Assembly (NCBI GenBank): GCA_013166835.1
Contig: JABLTI010000018.1
Location: 1 to 46,644 of the forward strand
Source of the DNA: Promethearchaeati archaeon
Lineage (GTDB): Archaea > Asgardarchaeota > Heimdallarchaeia > JABLTI01
DNA: 46,644 nucleotides
Direction: 5' to 3'
Shown here: one piece after another, positions 24,283 to 33,076 of the stretch
How positions within the stretch are numbered: the stretch's first letter is position 1
Layout: each line of letters opens with the position of its first letter
Position numbers and translations under genes: made by a program
Notes under the pieces: model-generated
Told to the model about the DNA's origin: nothing
Database searches by the model: none
What the model saw: only the letters and a program-made list of their open reading frames with translations

Positions 24283-25845
24283 TTGTCAAAAACATCCTCT
24301 CGAGATATAAAGAAACGACTATTTGAATTTGCTCGAAATGAATTTGAGACTAAGAAACCTGAATATGTTGAAGTAAGAAAAGCAAAAGGTACAAAGACAT
24401 TTTATCGTGGTCCTGTTCCTCAGTTAATCTTAACCAGATACAAAGCAATTGCATATACAGTTTTTGCTGATTTTGGAACTCTATGTCGTTTATATTATTT
24501 TAATAAAGATGGCTATTGCATTAGAGATTCAAGTTATTCTGATCAACAATTGGAAAAGATTAAAGCTCACTTAACGAAAACGACAACAAGAGTATTAAGA
24601 TATCCAAAAATAGAAGTAAAACCAAAGATTGGTAATTTATCTGTAAAACTAGATAACCGATTTGCAGAAATTATTAATGAAATTGAGAATCTCATAAAAC
24701 TGAAACTACCAAGTAGACCAGTTATAACATTAAGTAAGAACCTAGGTCTAAATAGAGAAAAATTATTTGATAATATAAATCGAGAAGATGAATTTCTAGA
24801 ATTACCCTTTGGGATAGAAGAAACTGAATTTGCAGAGATTGTTCTTATTCAAAGTGCATTTTTCGAATTCACTAAATTGATATTTGTTAATAAAATAGCA
24901 TTAGCTAAAAATAAAGCTTCATTATTATCATTATTTTTCATTAATGATGTAAAATTACTTGATATCTTATCTGATTATCTTGATGTTACAAATTTTCTAC
25001 CAAAAGATTTCAAACAACAAAATCGAAAGAAAGAGTTGCCTAATGTAATCAAAATTTTGACTGATTATAATAATTATCTTTTAAGTAGTGATTTCGTTGA
25101 ATATGATTTCTATTCAAATCATAGATTTCAAGATAAATTCTTGTATTGTCTTTTATCTGAGTTTACAACTGAATCTGATCCAAAAACTCGACTTGTTAAT
25201 GTTCTTCTAAGAGAAATCCCAATAATAAATTCAGAAAAGAGGTATGAGATTGCTGCAAGACTATTGATAGTTGCTACATTCCTTGAGACTTTTTCAAGTA
25301 AAGGAGCTATATCCTCAGGTACATTAGGAATAGCGGATAGTTTAACAGATGACTCAAAAATTGTTCAATTTGTTAAAAAATTAGTAACCGATCTCTATAA
25401 TTTCCGTATTGAATCATTTATTAATTACTGGAGAAAAAACAAAAATCTTTTTACCGAATCTATTGAAGCAAAGTTTGATGAATTAACTGACACTGTTTTC
25501 AAGAAAATTATAGAACTGAATGCTGATTTTAGTACAAATACATTTGATAAACCTGGAGATATAATTATCAAAATCAGAAATAAATCAGATGCTAATTTAG
25601 GGTCACTAGTTGCTGAGGAAATTCATTGGACACCAGTTGAAGCGATGGAAATTATCGGGGAAAAGAGAAAAATACGGGCTAAATCCTTAGCACCTGGTGA
25701 AGAATATACACTAACTATACCAATAATCCCAAAGAAGGAAGGAACAATTAATTTCAGAAATCTCATGATAAGATTCAATGATCCCTTCGGGATAAAGCAT
25801 TTCGTCTCTTTACCGATTCCTTCTTTGAAAATAAAGAAAAAATGA
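24283..25845 (+). CDS. Unknown helical protein with C-terminal Ig-like beta-sandwich
   Basis: I do not recognise this 520-residue protein. Residues 1-120 are mixed alpha/beta with basic N-terminus. About 125-415 are predominantly helical with long Leu/Ile/Phe-rich helices that read as soluble rather than membrane segments. The last about 95 residues alternate strands typical of an Ig-like or CARDB/appendage sandwich (IIIKIRNKSDANLG, LAPGEEYTLTIPI, GTINFRNLMIRF). No catalytic motif or cysteine cluster. The TTG start is well supported by GAGGT 7 bases upstream. Stops 4 bases before the convergent SAM synthetase gene end. Confidence 0.75.
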   Translation: MSKTSSRDIKKRLFEFARNEFETKKPEYVEVRKAKGTKTFYRGPVPQLILTRYKAIAYTVFADFGTLCRLYYFNKDGYCIRDSSYSDQQLEKIKAHLTKTTTRVLRYPKIEVKPKIGNLSVKLDNRFAEIINEIENLIKLKLPSRPVITLSKNLGLNREKLFDNINREDEFLELPFGIEETEFAEIVLIQSAFFEFTKLIFVNKIALAKNKASLLSLFFINDVKLLDILSDYLDVTNFLPKDFKQQNRKKELPNVIKILTDYNNYLLSSDFVEYDFYSNHRFQDKFLYCLLSEFTTESDPKTRLVNVLLREIPIINSEKRYEIAARLLIVATFLETFSSKGAISSGTLGIADSLTDDSKIVQFVKKLVTDLYNFRIESFINYWRKNKNLFTESIEAKFDELTDTVFKKIIELNADFSTNTFDKPGDIIIKIRNKSDANLGSLVAEEIHWTPVEAMEIIGEKRKIRAKSLAPGEEYTLTIPIIPKKEGTINFRNLMIRFNDPFGIKHFVSLPIPSLKIKKK

Positions 25846-25849
25846 TAGT

Positions 25850-27052
25850 TTAGTAGAGCTCATAGGATCTATTCAAAAATCCTCGCCAAATCTCAGGCAT
25901 TTTACTCATTTGCTCTTGAACTATCTCTTCAATTCTTCGTTTGGTTTTACTTTCTTTATTTCCGCCGACTAATGCAACCTCAATTATATGTGGTTCAGTG
26001 ATCTTCTTACCAATTTTGCTAACAAGATAACAATCAACATTCTCAACACTGAGCTCATTAATAATTTCTTCACAGACTTTTTTTGCTGCAATATTGTAAG
26101 TTTTCCCAACATGACTAATGGGATTTTTACCAGCTGCTGCTTCAAGAGTCATTGGGCGATATGGTGTAATCAAACCGTTTGTTCGATTTCCTCTGCCAAC
26201 TTGTCCATCATCACCTTGTTCAGCAGAAGTTCCTGTTACAGTAAGGTAAAGACAATCATCATTGCCGGGAACGTCAGCTATGTTAACATCAACATTAATA
26301 TCTCCATCCCAGATTTTTGCAGCTAGGTCCAAGGTAAGACTTTGTACTTCTTCTTTAGTCGCAAAATAATGATCAACATCAACCAATTCTGTGCAAATCA
26401 TGGCACAAGCAATAGTGAGATCGATTTTATTCTTGTGTCGAACACCCATGACTTTAATGTCTTCACCAATTGCTGGATTTTTCTTTTTAGTTGCAGGATC
26501 ATTAAGCATTCTTTCGGTTTGATATGTTAATTTTTCAATTTTTGTTAGTGGAGCATAACCAATGCCTATAGATGTATCATTTGCTAATGGAGTTTCAGTA
26601 CTTTCTTCAAAATTTCCGACTAAATCTGTACTTCCTGATCTTATTTTGTAATCAACAATTATATCCTGTGCAATGTTTAAGTGTGGGAGGTCTTTTTGTA
26701 ACCAATCTTTAGTAGTTACAATGACTAATTTTCCAATTGGTAAAAATCTTCCATTGATTTGGGAATTTACTCCTACAGCTCGTCCAACTAAAAGAAGATA
26801 AATTGGTTCTAAAATTTCTCCGTAACCGATTCTTGCATCAGATTGTCCCCCAGCAAGTACAGCTTTATCGAGATTATGATGCAGAATTCTCCCTGTATTT
26901 TCGATGTACCACTTACTAACAGCAATACTCATTTCTTCAGCAGCTTTATCACACAAATAATCAGGATGACCTTGCCCTTTTCGTTCCACTATTTCCACAG
27001 GTAGTTTCGATGGAATTACATCCCTTCCATGACTTATGACTAGATTCTCCAA
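25850..27052 (-). CDS. mat: S-adenosylmethionine synthetase, archaeal type
   Basis: Makes S-adenosylmethionine from methionine and ATP. The archaeal family is strongly diverged from bacterial MetK and is recognised here by [20 protein letters not shown] near the N-terminus, [12 protein letters not shown], and [21 protein letters not shown] with the phosphate-binding loop. Length of 400 is exactly typical. The TTG start has GGAAG at proper distance and the TATA box 40 bases upstream gives a short leader. It stands alone, convergent with the unknown 520-residue protein. Confidence 0.96.
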   Translation of the reverse strand: MENLVISHGRDVIPSKLPVEIVERKGQGHPDYLCDKAAEEMSIAVSKWYIENTGRILHHNLDKAVLAGGQSDARIGYGEILEPIYLLLVGRAVGVNSQINGRFLPIGKLVIVTTKDWLQKDLPHLNIAQDIIVDYKIRSGSTDLVGNFEESTETPLANDTSIGIGYAPLTKIEKLTYQTERMLNDPATKKKNPAIGEDIKVMGVRHKNKIDLTIACAMICTELVDVDHYFATKEEVQSLTLDLAAKIWDGDINVDVNIADVPGNDDCLYLTVTGTSAEQGDDGQVGRGNRTNGLITPYRPMTLEAAAGKNPISHVGKTYNIAAKKVCEEIINELSVENVDCYLVSKIGKKITEPHIIEVALVGGNKESKTKRRIEEIVQEQMSKMPEIWRGFLNRSYELY

Positions 27053-27090
27053 TGTTATTACTTCCTTAAAATATCTTATAGTGTTTTTTC

Positions 27091-27102
27091 TTTATATATT
27101 TC
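27091..27102 (-). promoter_or_regulatory. TATA box for the SAM synthetase gene
   Basis: Minus strand reads GAAATATATAAA, a good BRE/TATA combination about 43 bases from the start codon, predicting a leader of about 16 bases that retains the Shine-Dalgarno sequence. Confidence 0.5.
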
Positions 27103-27242
27103 TAAGCTAAACAATTCTTGTAAATTTTCACTATAATAAAGTTTTCTCGTATATCATTCTTCGAAGCACAAAAGTCCAGTACCTCAAAAATCTTTTTTAA
27201 GCTATTTTCTCTTAATAAAATTAATTCTGAAGAGATTCAAAG

Positions 27243-28028
27243 TTGAGCGAAAGTACCTTATATAAAAACTGTCCAATTTGCAACACTAATTTAGTAATTA
27301 TGGATGGAATTTATACTATTACTTGTAATGGATGTAAAACAAAGCTAGCTTATGATCTCGAAAATAAAGAATTAGTAAATTTAGGGAAACATGTTAAATT
27401 TCCAAAAGGTAAAATATCTCAAACAACCCCAAGAAAAACACGCGATTACGGGAAAAAGAGAACGTATTTCTTATACTTTTTATTCGGTGTTTGGACTCTA
27501 GGAATAGGATTTATTGTTTACATGTTCAGAAATATAAGAGATTTAGAAAATCATCAATCTGAATACAAAATTGAAATGGGCGCTGAACCAATTTTATCTG
27601 ATGGTGAGATTTTCCCCAATTTCAACAGTATGGCTCGTGATAGATTTTTTTATAGTCCCTGGTATGCTGGAATATTTGGTTTAGTTACCATTGTTTTCGA
27701 TATCTTATCAGCAGCAACTGCTAAATATTCAATGCTGTATTTTCATCTAAAAAATCAAAGTAAAGATACCGCACCTACAAAATCCCCTCATTCTGGCGTG
27801 TATCTTACAGGATTAATTCTATTTCTACTCTCATTACCCACTGCTATACCTTTATTGATTTTAAACATAACATACGGATTCGAAACCTTCTTTTTCCAAA
27901 GCATTTTCTTTTGGGTTTCAGTTGTAATGTTCGGTGCTGGTTTCATTATCATTGTTATTTGTGGAGCATTGTGGCAAAAAGCTTTTAATGATCATTTAGA
28001 TGCAATGAAAAAGATTGATCCAAATTAG
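27243..28028 (+). CDS. Zinc-ribbon membrane protein (DUF4234-like)
   Basis: An N-terminal zinc ribbon (CPIC at residues 10-13 and CNGC at 29-32) precedes about 40 basic residues, then about four membrane helices. The first helix region, FLYFLFGVWTLGIGFIVYMFRNIRDLENH, resembles DUF4234 domains, with a break before the next helix pair. The function is unknown. The TTG start lies behind a purine-rich AAGAGA. A cytosolic ribbon on a small membrane protein recurs in this window (DUF2207 and the 12.7-kb protein). The gene converges on dnaJ with 5 bases between stops. Confidence 0.7.
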   Translation: MSESTLYKNCPICNTNLVIMDGIYTITCNGCKTKLAYDLENKELVNLGKHVKFPKGKISQTTPRKTRDYGKKRTYFLYFLFGVWTLGIGFIVYMFRNIRDLENHQSEYKIEMGAEPILSDGEIFPNFNSMARDRFFYSPWYAGIFGLVTIVFDILSAATAKYSMLYFHLKNQSKDTAPTKSPHSGVYLTGLILFLLSLPTAIPLLILNITYGFETFFFQSIFFWVSVVMFGAGFIIIVICGALWQKAFNDHLDAMKKIDPN

Positions 28029-28033
28029 AATCG

Positions 28034-29149
28034 CTAATTACTATCCTTATTGGCTTCTTTATTCTTTTTATCCCAAAAAGTCAGTAATTCACCAAACAGC
28101 TCTTTTTCTTTAGCTGATAATTTCTTTGGTGTTACAACTCTTACAATAACATGCATATCCCCTTTACCAAAACCTTGGAGGTTCGGAAAACCTTTTCCTC
28201 TTAATCTAAAAATAGTGTCACTTTGTGTTCCAGAAGGAATCTTTACTTTAGCTTTTTGTCCTTTCACTAAGGTAGGAACAAGTATAGTGTCACCTAGTGC
28301 TGCTTGAGCGAAATTTATTTTTTGTTCGTAGATTACTTCGTTTCTCTCACGATGGAAATATTTGTGTTTCTTTAATTGAATATCAACATACAAATCCCCT
28401 TGGGGAGCTCCACGAGGACCAGGTTCGCCTTCACCTGATACTCTAAGACGTTGACCATCGTTGATGCCAGCTGGAATTTTTACAGTAATTTTCTTACTTT
28501 TTCCAACCATTCCGCGTCCTTTACATTCTGGACAAGGATGATCAACTATTTCCCCTAATCCCTGACAACTTCTACACGATGTTTCATTAATCATATATCC
28601 AAAAGGAGTTCTTTGTTGTATTCGTTCCACTCCAGATCCATTACAGGTAGTACATCTTTTTGGGCTTGTTCCACTTGCAGCTCGAGAACCTCTACAAACA
28701 TCACAAACTACATTTTTCTTAACATCAACTTTTTTCTCTATACCTGAAGCAGCTTCTTCAAAAGTTACTGGTAACACAATGCGAATACTTCGACCAGATG
28801 ATTGTCGACGAGATCTGGATGAAGTTCCTCCTCCAAAGAAATCACCAAATATGCTACTAAAGATATCTCCAAAACCAAAACCAGCAAAAGGATCTCCACT
28901 TGTTCCTCCAGCTGTTGCTCCTAAACCTCCCCAACCTAATCGATCATAAACAGCTCTTTGATCTGGGTCACTTAAAATCGAATATGCTTCAGCAATTTCC
29001 TTGAAACGCGTTTCCGCTTGTTCATCTCCTGGATTTGCATCAGGATGATTTTTACGAGCTAATTTTCTATAAGCTTTTTTAATTTCATCATCAGTGGCGT
29101 TTCTAGATATTCCTAATACCTCATAAGGATCTTTTTTTGAGCTACTCAT
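28034..29149 (-). CDS. dnaJ: Chaperone protein DnaJ (type I Hsp40)
   Basis: Co-chaperone that stimulates Hsp70 ATPase and holds unfolded proteins. Domain order is complete: a J domain with the HPD triad in KNHPDANP (about residue 33), a Gly/Phe-rich linker, and a zinc centre with four repeats CDVCRGSR, CTTCNGSG, CRSCQGLG, CPECKGRG (about 140-210). Two C-terminal beta domains follow, ending FGELLTFWDKK. The first zinc repeat ends in SR instead of SG. No dnaK or grpE is in the window. GTG 29158 is in frame, but AAGGTGGT places the ATG at 29149 better. Confidence 0.96.
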   Translation of the reverse strand: MSSSKKDPYEVLGISRNATDDEIKKAYRKLARKNHPDANPGDEQAETRFKEIAEAYSILSDPDQRAVYDRLGWGGLGATAGGTSGDPFAGFGFGDIFSSIFGDFFGGGTSSRSRRQSSGRSIRIVLPVTFEEAASGIEKKVDVKKNVVCDVCRGSRAASGTSPKRCTTCNGSGVERIQQRTPFGYMINETSCRSCQGLGEIVDHPCPECKGRGMVGKSKKITVKIPAGINDGQRLRVSGEGEPGPRGAPQGDLYVDIQLKKHKYFHRERNEVIYEQKINFAQAALGDTILVPTLVKGQKAKVKIPSGTQSDTIFRLRGKGFPNLQGFGKGDMHVIVRVVTPKKLSAKEKELFGELLTFWDKKNKEANKDSN

Positions 29150-29222
29150 TGTGACCACCTTGAAATTAATTTAATCTGTTTTTCCTGCTTCTTAAAGTGA
29201 TTAATTTGTGTGATTCAAGCAA

Positions 29223-29239
29223 GTATAAATAACTTTCAC
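29223..29239 (-). promoter_or_regulatory. BRE/TATA promoter for dnaJ
   Basis: Minus strand reads GTGAAAGTTATTTATAC: a purine-rich BRE followed by a TATA-like box, about 75-80 bases from the ATG, so the transcript would have a leader of about 50 bases. Confidence 0.45.
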
Positions 29240-29456
29240 ATTTCTGAATCTACTTTCTATTTAAACTACTGATTTTTCTTATATTACTTAGTTTCTATTT
29301 TAGAATAAAATGACTTTGTTCTATTTTTAATTCTTACTAAATTTCGCAAAAGTCAAATTATCTATCATTTCGAATTAGAAGACTATAGAAATTTTAAAAT
29401 AATAAATGAAAATTGAGAACATATATCACAGTTGAAACATTCAATCAGGAGAAATG

Positions 29457-30719
29457 ATGACCTTGGGACAAACAGTTATTGAGAAAATATTTTCAGCTCA
29501 TACAAAAGATGAAGTTGAACCTGGAAATATTATTTGGCTAGATCTAGATGTGCGGAGTGCGAGAGATTTTGCAGGCGCAAATGTTGTTGGTAATTTAAAG
29601 AAAAATTATGGTGATCAAGAGAAATTCGAAGATAAAGAAAAAACAGTTTTTACTTTTGATTGTGTAGTTCCAGCAAATAACTTAGGTTATGCTGAAAATC
29701 AACAAATCATTCGGTTTTTTGCTAGAGAAGAAGGTATTAGAGTTTTTGATTCCGAATGGGGAATCGGTTCACATGTTTTAATAGAGGAAGGTTATAGTGT
29801 CCCAGGTTCTACAGTTGTTGGCACAGATAGTCATCTCAATATAATGGGCAGTGTTGGCTCTTTTGGCCAAGGTATGGGTGATCAAGATATTGCTTTTGGT
29901 ATGAAAGCAGGTAAAACTTGGTTTGAAGTTCCACCTACTATGAAAGTTATTATTGAAGGTGAATTGAAAGCTCCCTGTTCTGCAAAAGATTTAACCTTAG
30001 CAGTTATCAAGAAATTGACTTCAAAAGGTGCTCTTGGGAGAGCTATAGAATTTGAAGGAAAAGCTATTGATAAGCTCTCTTTTGCGGGTAGAATAACATT
30101 GGCTTCAATGGTCACAGAAATGGGCGGAATAGTTGGTTTTATTCCACCGAATCAAGAAATTGTTGATTATTTTAAAGCAAGAGCTAGAAGTGAATTTACT
30201 CCATATTATGCTGATGAAGATGCAAAATATGTTGAAGAAGTTGTAATTGATATTAATGATTTGAAACCACTTATTGCGGTTCCATTTAAACCTGATAATG
30301 TAGTTGAAGTAGAGTCATTAGAAAAAGACAAAATTCATGTGGATTCTGCTTTTCTTGGCAGCTGCACAAATGGTCGTTATGAAGATATGAAAATAGCTGT
30401 TGATATGTTAAAAGGCAAACAAATTGCTGAGCATACTGTCATGAAAATTGTTCCAGCAACAAGAACCGTACTTGGTGATATGATTAAGAATGGTGACCTA
30501 CAAACTTTATTCGATGCAAGAGCACTTGTAAGTAATCCGGGTTGTGCTGGATGTGCTTCTGGTCAAATTGGAATGACTGGAACAGGTGAAGTGCAAGTTT
30601 CAACAGGTAACCGGAATTTCAAAGGAAAACAAGGAGCTGGTTTAACCTATCTGTGTAGTCCTGCAACTGCAACTGCTGCTGCCCTTGCCGGCAAGATTAT
30701 CAGCCCAGAAAATCTTTGA
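29457..30719 (+). CDS. leuC: 3-isopropylmalate dehydratase / homoaconitase-type large subunit
   Basis: Aconitase-superfamily subunit that holds a [4Fe-4S] cluster and isomerises a 2- or 3-hydroxy tricarboxylate-type acid. Cluster cysteines are visible in GSCTNGRYED (Cys about 303) and NPGCAGCASGQ (Cys about 363 and 366). GTDSHLNIMG and AFGMKAGKTWF are further family motifs. The small subunit follows after 16 bases. Large-small split and length (420) match archaeal LeuC/HacA. Leucine synthesis, homoaconitate or methylmalate-type substrates cannot be told apart; no leuA/leuB is near. ATG 29454 and 29457 both follow AGGAGAA, with the second better spaced. Confidence 0.9.
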   Translation: MTLGQTVIEKIFSAHTKDEVEPGNIIWLDLDVRSARDFAGANVVGNLKKNYGDQEKFEDKEKTVFTFDCVVPANNLGYAENQQIIRFFAREEGIRVFDSEWGIGSHVLIEEGYSVPGSTVVGTDSHLNIMGSVGSFGQGMGDQDIAFGMKAGKTWFEVPPTMKVIIEGELKAPCSAKDLTLAVIKKLTSKGALGRAIEFEGKAIDKLSFAGRITLASMVTEMGGIVGFIPPNQEIVDYFKARARSEFTPYYADEDAKYVEEVVIDINDLKPLIAVPFKPDNVVEVESLEKDKIHVDSAFLGSCTNGRYEDMKIAVDMLKGKQIAEHTVMKIVPATRTVLGDMIKNGDLQTLFDARALVSNPGCAGCASGQIGMTGTGEVQVSTGNRNFKGKQGAGLTYLCSPATATAAALAGKIISPENL

Positions 30720-30735
30720 TTTGGAGGAGAAATAA

Positions 30736-31269
30736 ATGAAGAAATCTGTAATTCTAAAAGGTAGAGCATTAGTAATAAGAAATGAGAAAATCGAACCTAT
30801 TGATGACATTGATACTGATATGATTTTTCACAATAAGTATCTCCACATTACTGATATCAACGAAATGGGTCAGTATGCGTTTGATAATCTTGATGGATGG
30901 AAGGATTTTGCTAAGAAAGCAAAGAAAGGAGATATTTTAATTCTAGGTGCAAATTTTGGCTCTGGTTCATCAAGGCAACAAGCAGTAGATTGCTTTTCTG
31001 CACTTGGTGTTCAAGTGCTAATTGCCAAATCATATGGTGCAATTTACAAACGTAATGCAATAAATGCTGGTATGCCAATATTACAAGCTGATGTGATTGA
31101 TGAGATCAAATTTATCGAAAATGAAGATGAAATCGAAGTTAATCTCGAAACAGGTTTGATAAAAAATCTCACGAAAAATAAAGAATACAAAGCTAATGGC
31201 ATGTCAAACGTACAAATAGATATCTATCATTCAGGAAACCTGTTTGAGTACGCGAAAAATTTGAAATAA
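30736..31269 (+). CDS. leuD: 3-isopropylmalate dehydratase / homoaconitase-type small subunit
   Basis: Swivelling-domain partner of the preceding large subunit. DIDTDMIFHNKYL marks the substrate-recognition loop, and GANFGSGSSRQQA the active-site serine region, followed by KSYGAIYKRNAINAGMP. In most homologues the motif is GxGSSREQA or SSREHA; here the Glu is Gln. The loop residues after YL (His-Ile) differ from the forms I know for isopropylmalate or homoaconitate enzymes. Shine-Dalgarno GGAGGA is 8 bases before the ATG. The operon with the large subunit is clear, and the 177-residue length is slightly over the usual 160-170. Confidence 0.9.
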   Translation: MKKSVILKGRALVIRNEKIEPIDDIDTDMIFHNKYLHITDINEMGQYAFDNLDGWKDFAKKAKKGDILILGANFGSGSSRQQAVDCFSALGVQVLIAKSYGAIYKRNAINAGMPILQADVIDEIKFIENEDEIEVNLETGLIKNLTKNKEYKANGMSNVQIDIYHSGNLFEYAKNLK

Positions 31270-31356
31270 CTTTTTCGAAAAAATGTCCGCTTCAACAAAA
31301 AAGAAATAGTACTAGTAATAGATGTTTATTAAATGGAAAAATATGGTGTTTGAATT

Positions 31357-31692
31357 TTGTCTGATTTAGAGAAAAAACTACAATTAATAGAAGATAGAAT
31401 GAAAGAACATCTTTCTTCTGATAAAGATGCAAAATTATTGCGAACACTTATGGAGACGTTAATCGATATAAGAGAAGCTTTTGAGGAATTTAATCGCTTC
31501 TTCAAAATTGATATTAATTTAGAAGAACTTGAAGCCTTCCAGCCAAAAGAAATCGAATATTCAGGAGAATGGACGGATTCTTTGGTGAAAATTTGCGAAG
31601 TTTTAATAGATCTGTATAAAAGAATCGATAAAAAAGATCTTGCAGAAAAATGGCAGAAAAAGCTTGTTGAATTAAAGGACTTTTCTGTCTGA
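31357..31692 (+). CDS. Small acidic helical protein, unknown
   Basis: A 111-residue protein, almost entirely helical by pattern and rich in Glu, Lys and Leu. The first half (EKKLQLIEDRMKEHLSSDKD) could form a coiled coil and the second half a helical bundle. No cysteine cluster or membrane segment. TTG start behind GGTG. It might be a small adaptor; no family recognised. It follows the LeuCD pair by 87 bases and may or may not be in its transcript. Confidence 0.6.
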   Translation: MSDLEKKLQLIEDRMKEHLSSDKDAKLLRTLMETLIDIREAFEEFNRFFKIDINLEELEAFQPKEIEYSGEWTDSLVKICEVLIDLYKRIDKKDLAEKWQKKLVELKDFSV

Positions 31693-31721
31693 TTTTACTT
31701 TTTTCAAAACGTAATCAAAGA

Positions 31722-32177
31722 TTAAGATGATTCTTTGTCATCAAGGGTACTTGAGAAAATTACTTCTTCTTTTTCACTTGTCATTTTTTGCTGTTCATCA
31801 TCTAATTGTTGTTCTTCTTCAGTTTCTTTTGGTTTCTTTATCCAACCGAAATAAAAACCTAAACCGAGAAAAACTAAGGCGATAATTAATAGAGCAGCTA
31901 GTAATCCAGGACTATAAATAAGCAATTCTTGATCTATTATGTTATACTTAAAAGGTGGTAGAAAAACAAAAGCTCCTGCCATTAAGTAACTTAAAACGGC
32001 TGCAAACATAATGAAGAAAGCAATTCCCCATCTATTCATATTTATTTTCAAGTCAATTTCTTCATCTGTTTTCTTCTCTTCAATTATTGGTTGGGGTGGG
32101 GTATCAGTATCCCCATTTTCTTTTATTTCATCAGATGACATTTCTTTTAAACCAATTTGATTTTCTTGCTTACACAT
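31722..32177 (-). CDS. Two-helix membrane protein with charged ends, unknown
   Basis: Residues about 50-75 and 88-110 are hydrophobic helices with a short loop containing LPPFKYNIIDQE. The N-terminal 45 residues are acidic and Pro-rich and the C-terminal 35 are Gln/Glu-rich, both probably disordered and cytoplasmic. ATG supported by AAAGGA 8 bases upstream. No family recognised. It is divergent from the HEAT-like gene, with a 96-base shared promoter region. Confidence 0.65.
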   Translation of the reverse strand: MCKQENQIGLKEMSSDEIKENGDTDTPPQPIIEEKKTDEEIDLKINMNRWGIAFFIMFAAVLSYLMAGAFVFLPPFKYNIIDQELLIYSPGLLAALLIIALVFLGLGFYFGWIKKPKETEEEQQLDDEQQKMTSEKEEVIFSSTLDDKESS

Positions 32178-32273
32178 AAATAATTCCTTTATTAAATCTT
32201 ATATGAATTCTTTGAAAAGATATATTTTATATTTCGTCCAAGAATTAATAACGTAAAATACGAGTGTGCTAGA

Positions 32274-32960
32274 GTGATTAAAAAGAATATATTCCAGAAA
32301 AAATTAATCAGAATAATTGAAGATAAATACACTAACTGGGAACAAAAAGCTTCCTTAGTCGAAAAGATAATCACAGAAGAAGAAAATGGCGAGGAATTAT
32401 TCAAAGACCTAATTATAACTCATAATAAATCAAAAATTCGCAAAGGAGCAGCTTCAATTCTTGGTTATATGAAGAACTTTGAGATGCCAAAAGAACTAAT
32501 TTCAAGGATAATAGAAGAGAATGATTGGACTGTGAGATATGCACTCTCAAAGTCTTGTGTAAAACATATGAGAAAAGAAGCCATAGATAGATTACTTTCT
32601 GTATTTAATGAACAAGTAAATACTGCAGAGATGGCATCTAAACATAATCTTAAGCTAATCTTTGCTGAGAGTCTTGGCTATATGGAGATAAAAGAAGCTG
32701 AACCAATACTTACTGCTATGCTTCGTGATATTGGTAAAAATAGAGATCCGGAATCAATTGAATTAATCATTCAAATCCTTTATTCTTTAGGTGAAGTGGG
32801 AGACAAATCAACAGTGGAGCTATTAATCCATTATTCTGCAAATAATGTCTATATGACTGAAGGAATAAGAAATAGTGCAAAGCACGCAATTGATAAAATA
32901 GCAAAAAGATTGAAATTTTCATCTAAAAAAGATTTATTAGAAGCAATCAATAAAGAGTAA
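32274..32960 (+). CDS. HEAT-like repeat protein, 228 residues
   Basis: Degenerate HEAT/armadillo repeats. ASILGYMKNFEMP, ESLGYMEIKEAEP and YSLGEVGDKSTVELL keep the 'lG......a...L' rhythm of PBS-lyase repeats, preceded by a helical N-terminus. The protein is basic and soluble. Start GTG at 32274 has no clear Shine-Dalgarno sequence, and a TATA-like TATATTTTATAT about 45 bases upstream suggests a short or absent leader. It is shorter and more diverged than the HEAT protein at 14.1 kb. The partner is unknown. Confidence 0.75.
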   Translation: MIKKNIFQKKLIRIIEDKYTNWEQKASLVEKIITEEENGEELFKDLIITHNKSKIRKGAASILGYMKNFEMPKELISRIIEENDWTVRYALSKSCVKHMRKEAIDRLLSVFNEQVNTAEMASKHNLKLIFAESLGYMEIKEAEPILTAMLRDIGKNRDPESIELIIQILYSLGEVGDKSTVELLIHYSANNVYMTEGIRNSAKHAIDKIAKRLKFSSKKDLLEAINKE

Positions 32961-33076
32961 AAACCTTATAAAATTCAATGAGCAGACTTATTAAGACCTT
33001 AAATTTGTTAGAAAAATATCCTCTGAATATTCGAGGTCTCTATTCCTAAATATTATAACTATACTGAGGGAAATAA

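Noticed and set aside
31271..31283. TTTTTCGAAAAA palindrome after the LeuD-type gene as a terminator
   Set aside because: A stem this short, made only of A-T pairs with CG in the loop, is weak and common by chance in AT-rich DNA.
14108..32960. Two HEAT-repeat proteins as phycobilin lyases
   Set aside because: The PBS-lyase HEAT family name reflects the repeat only; no phycobiliprotein genes are present.
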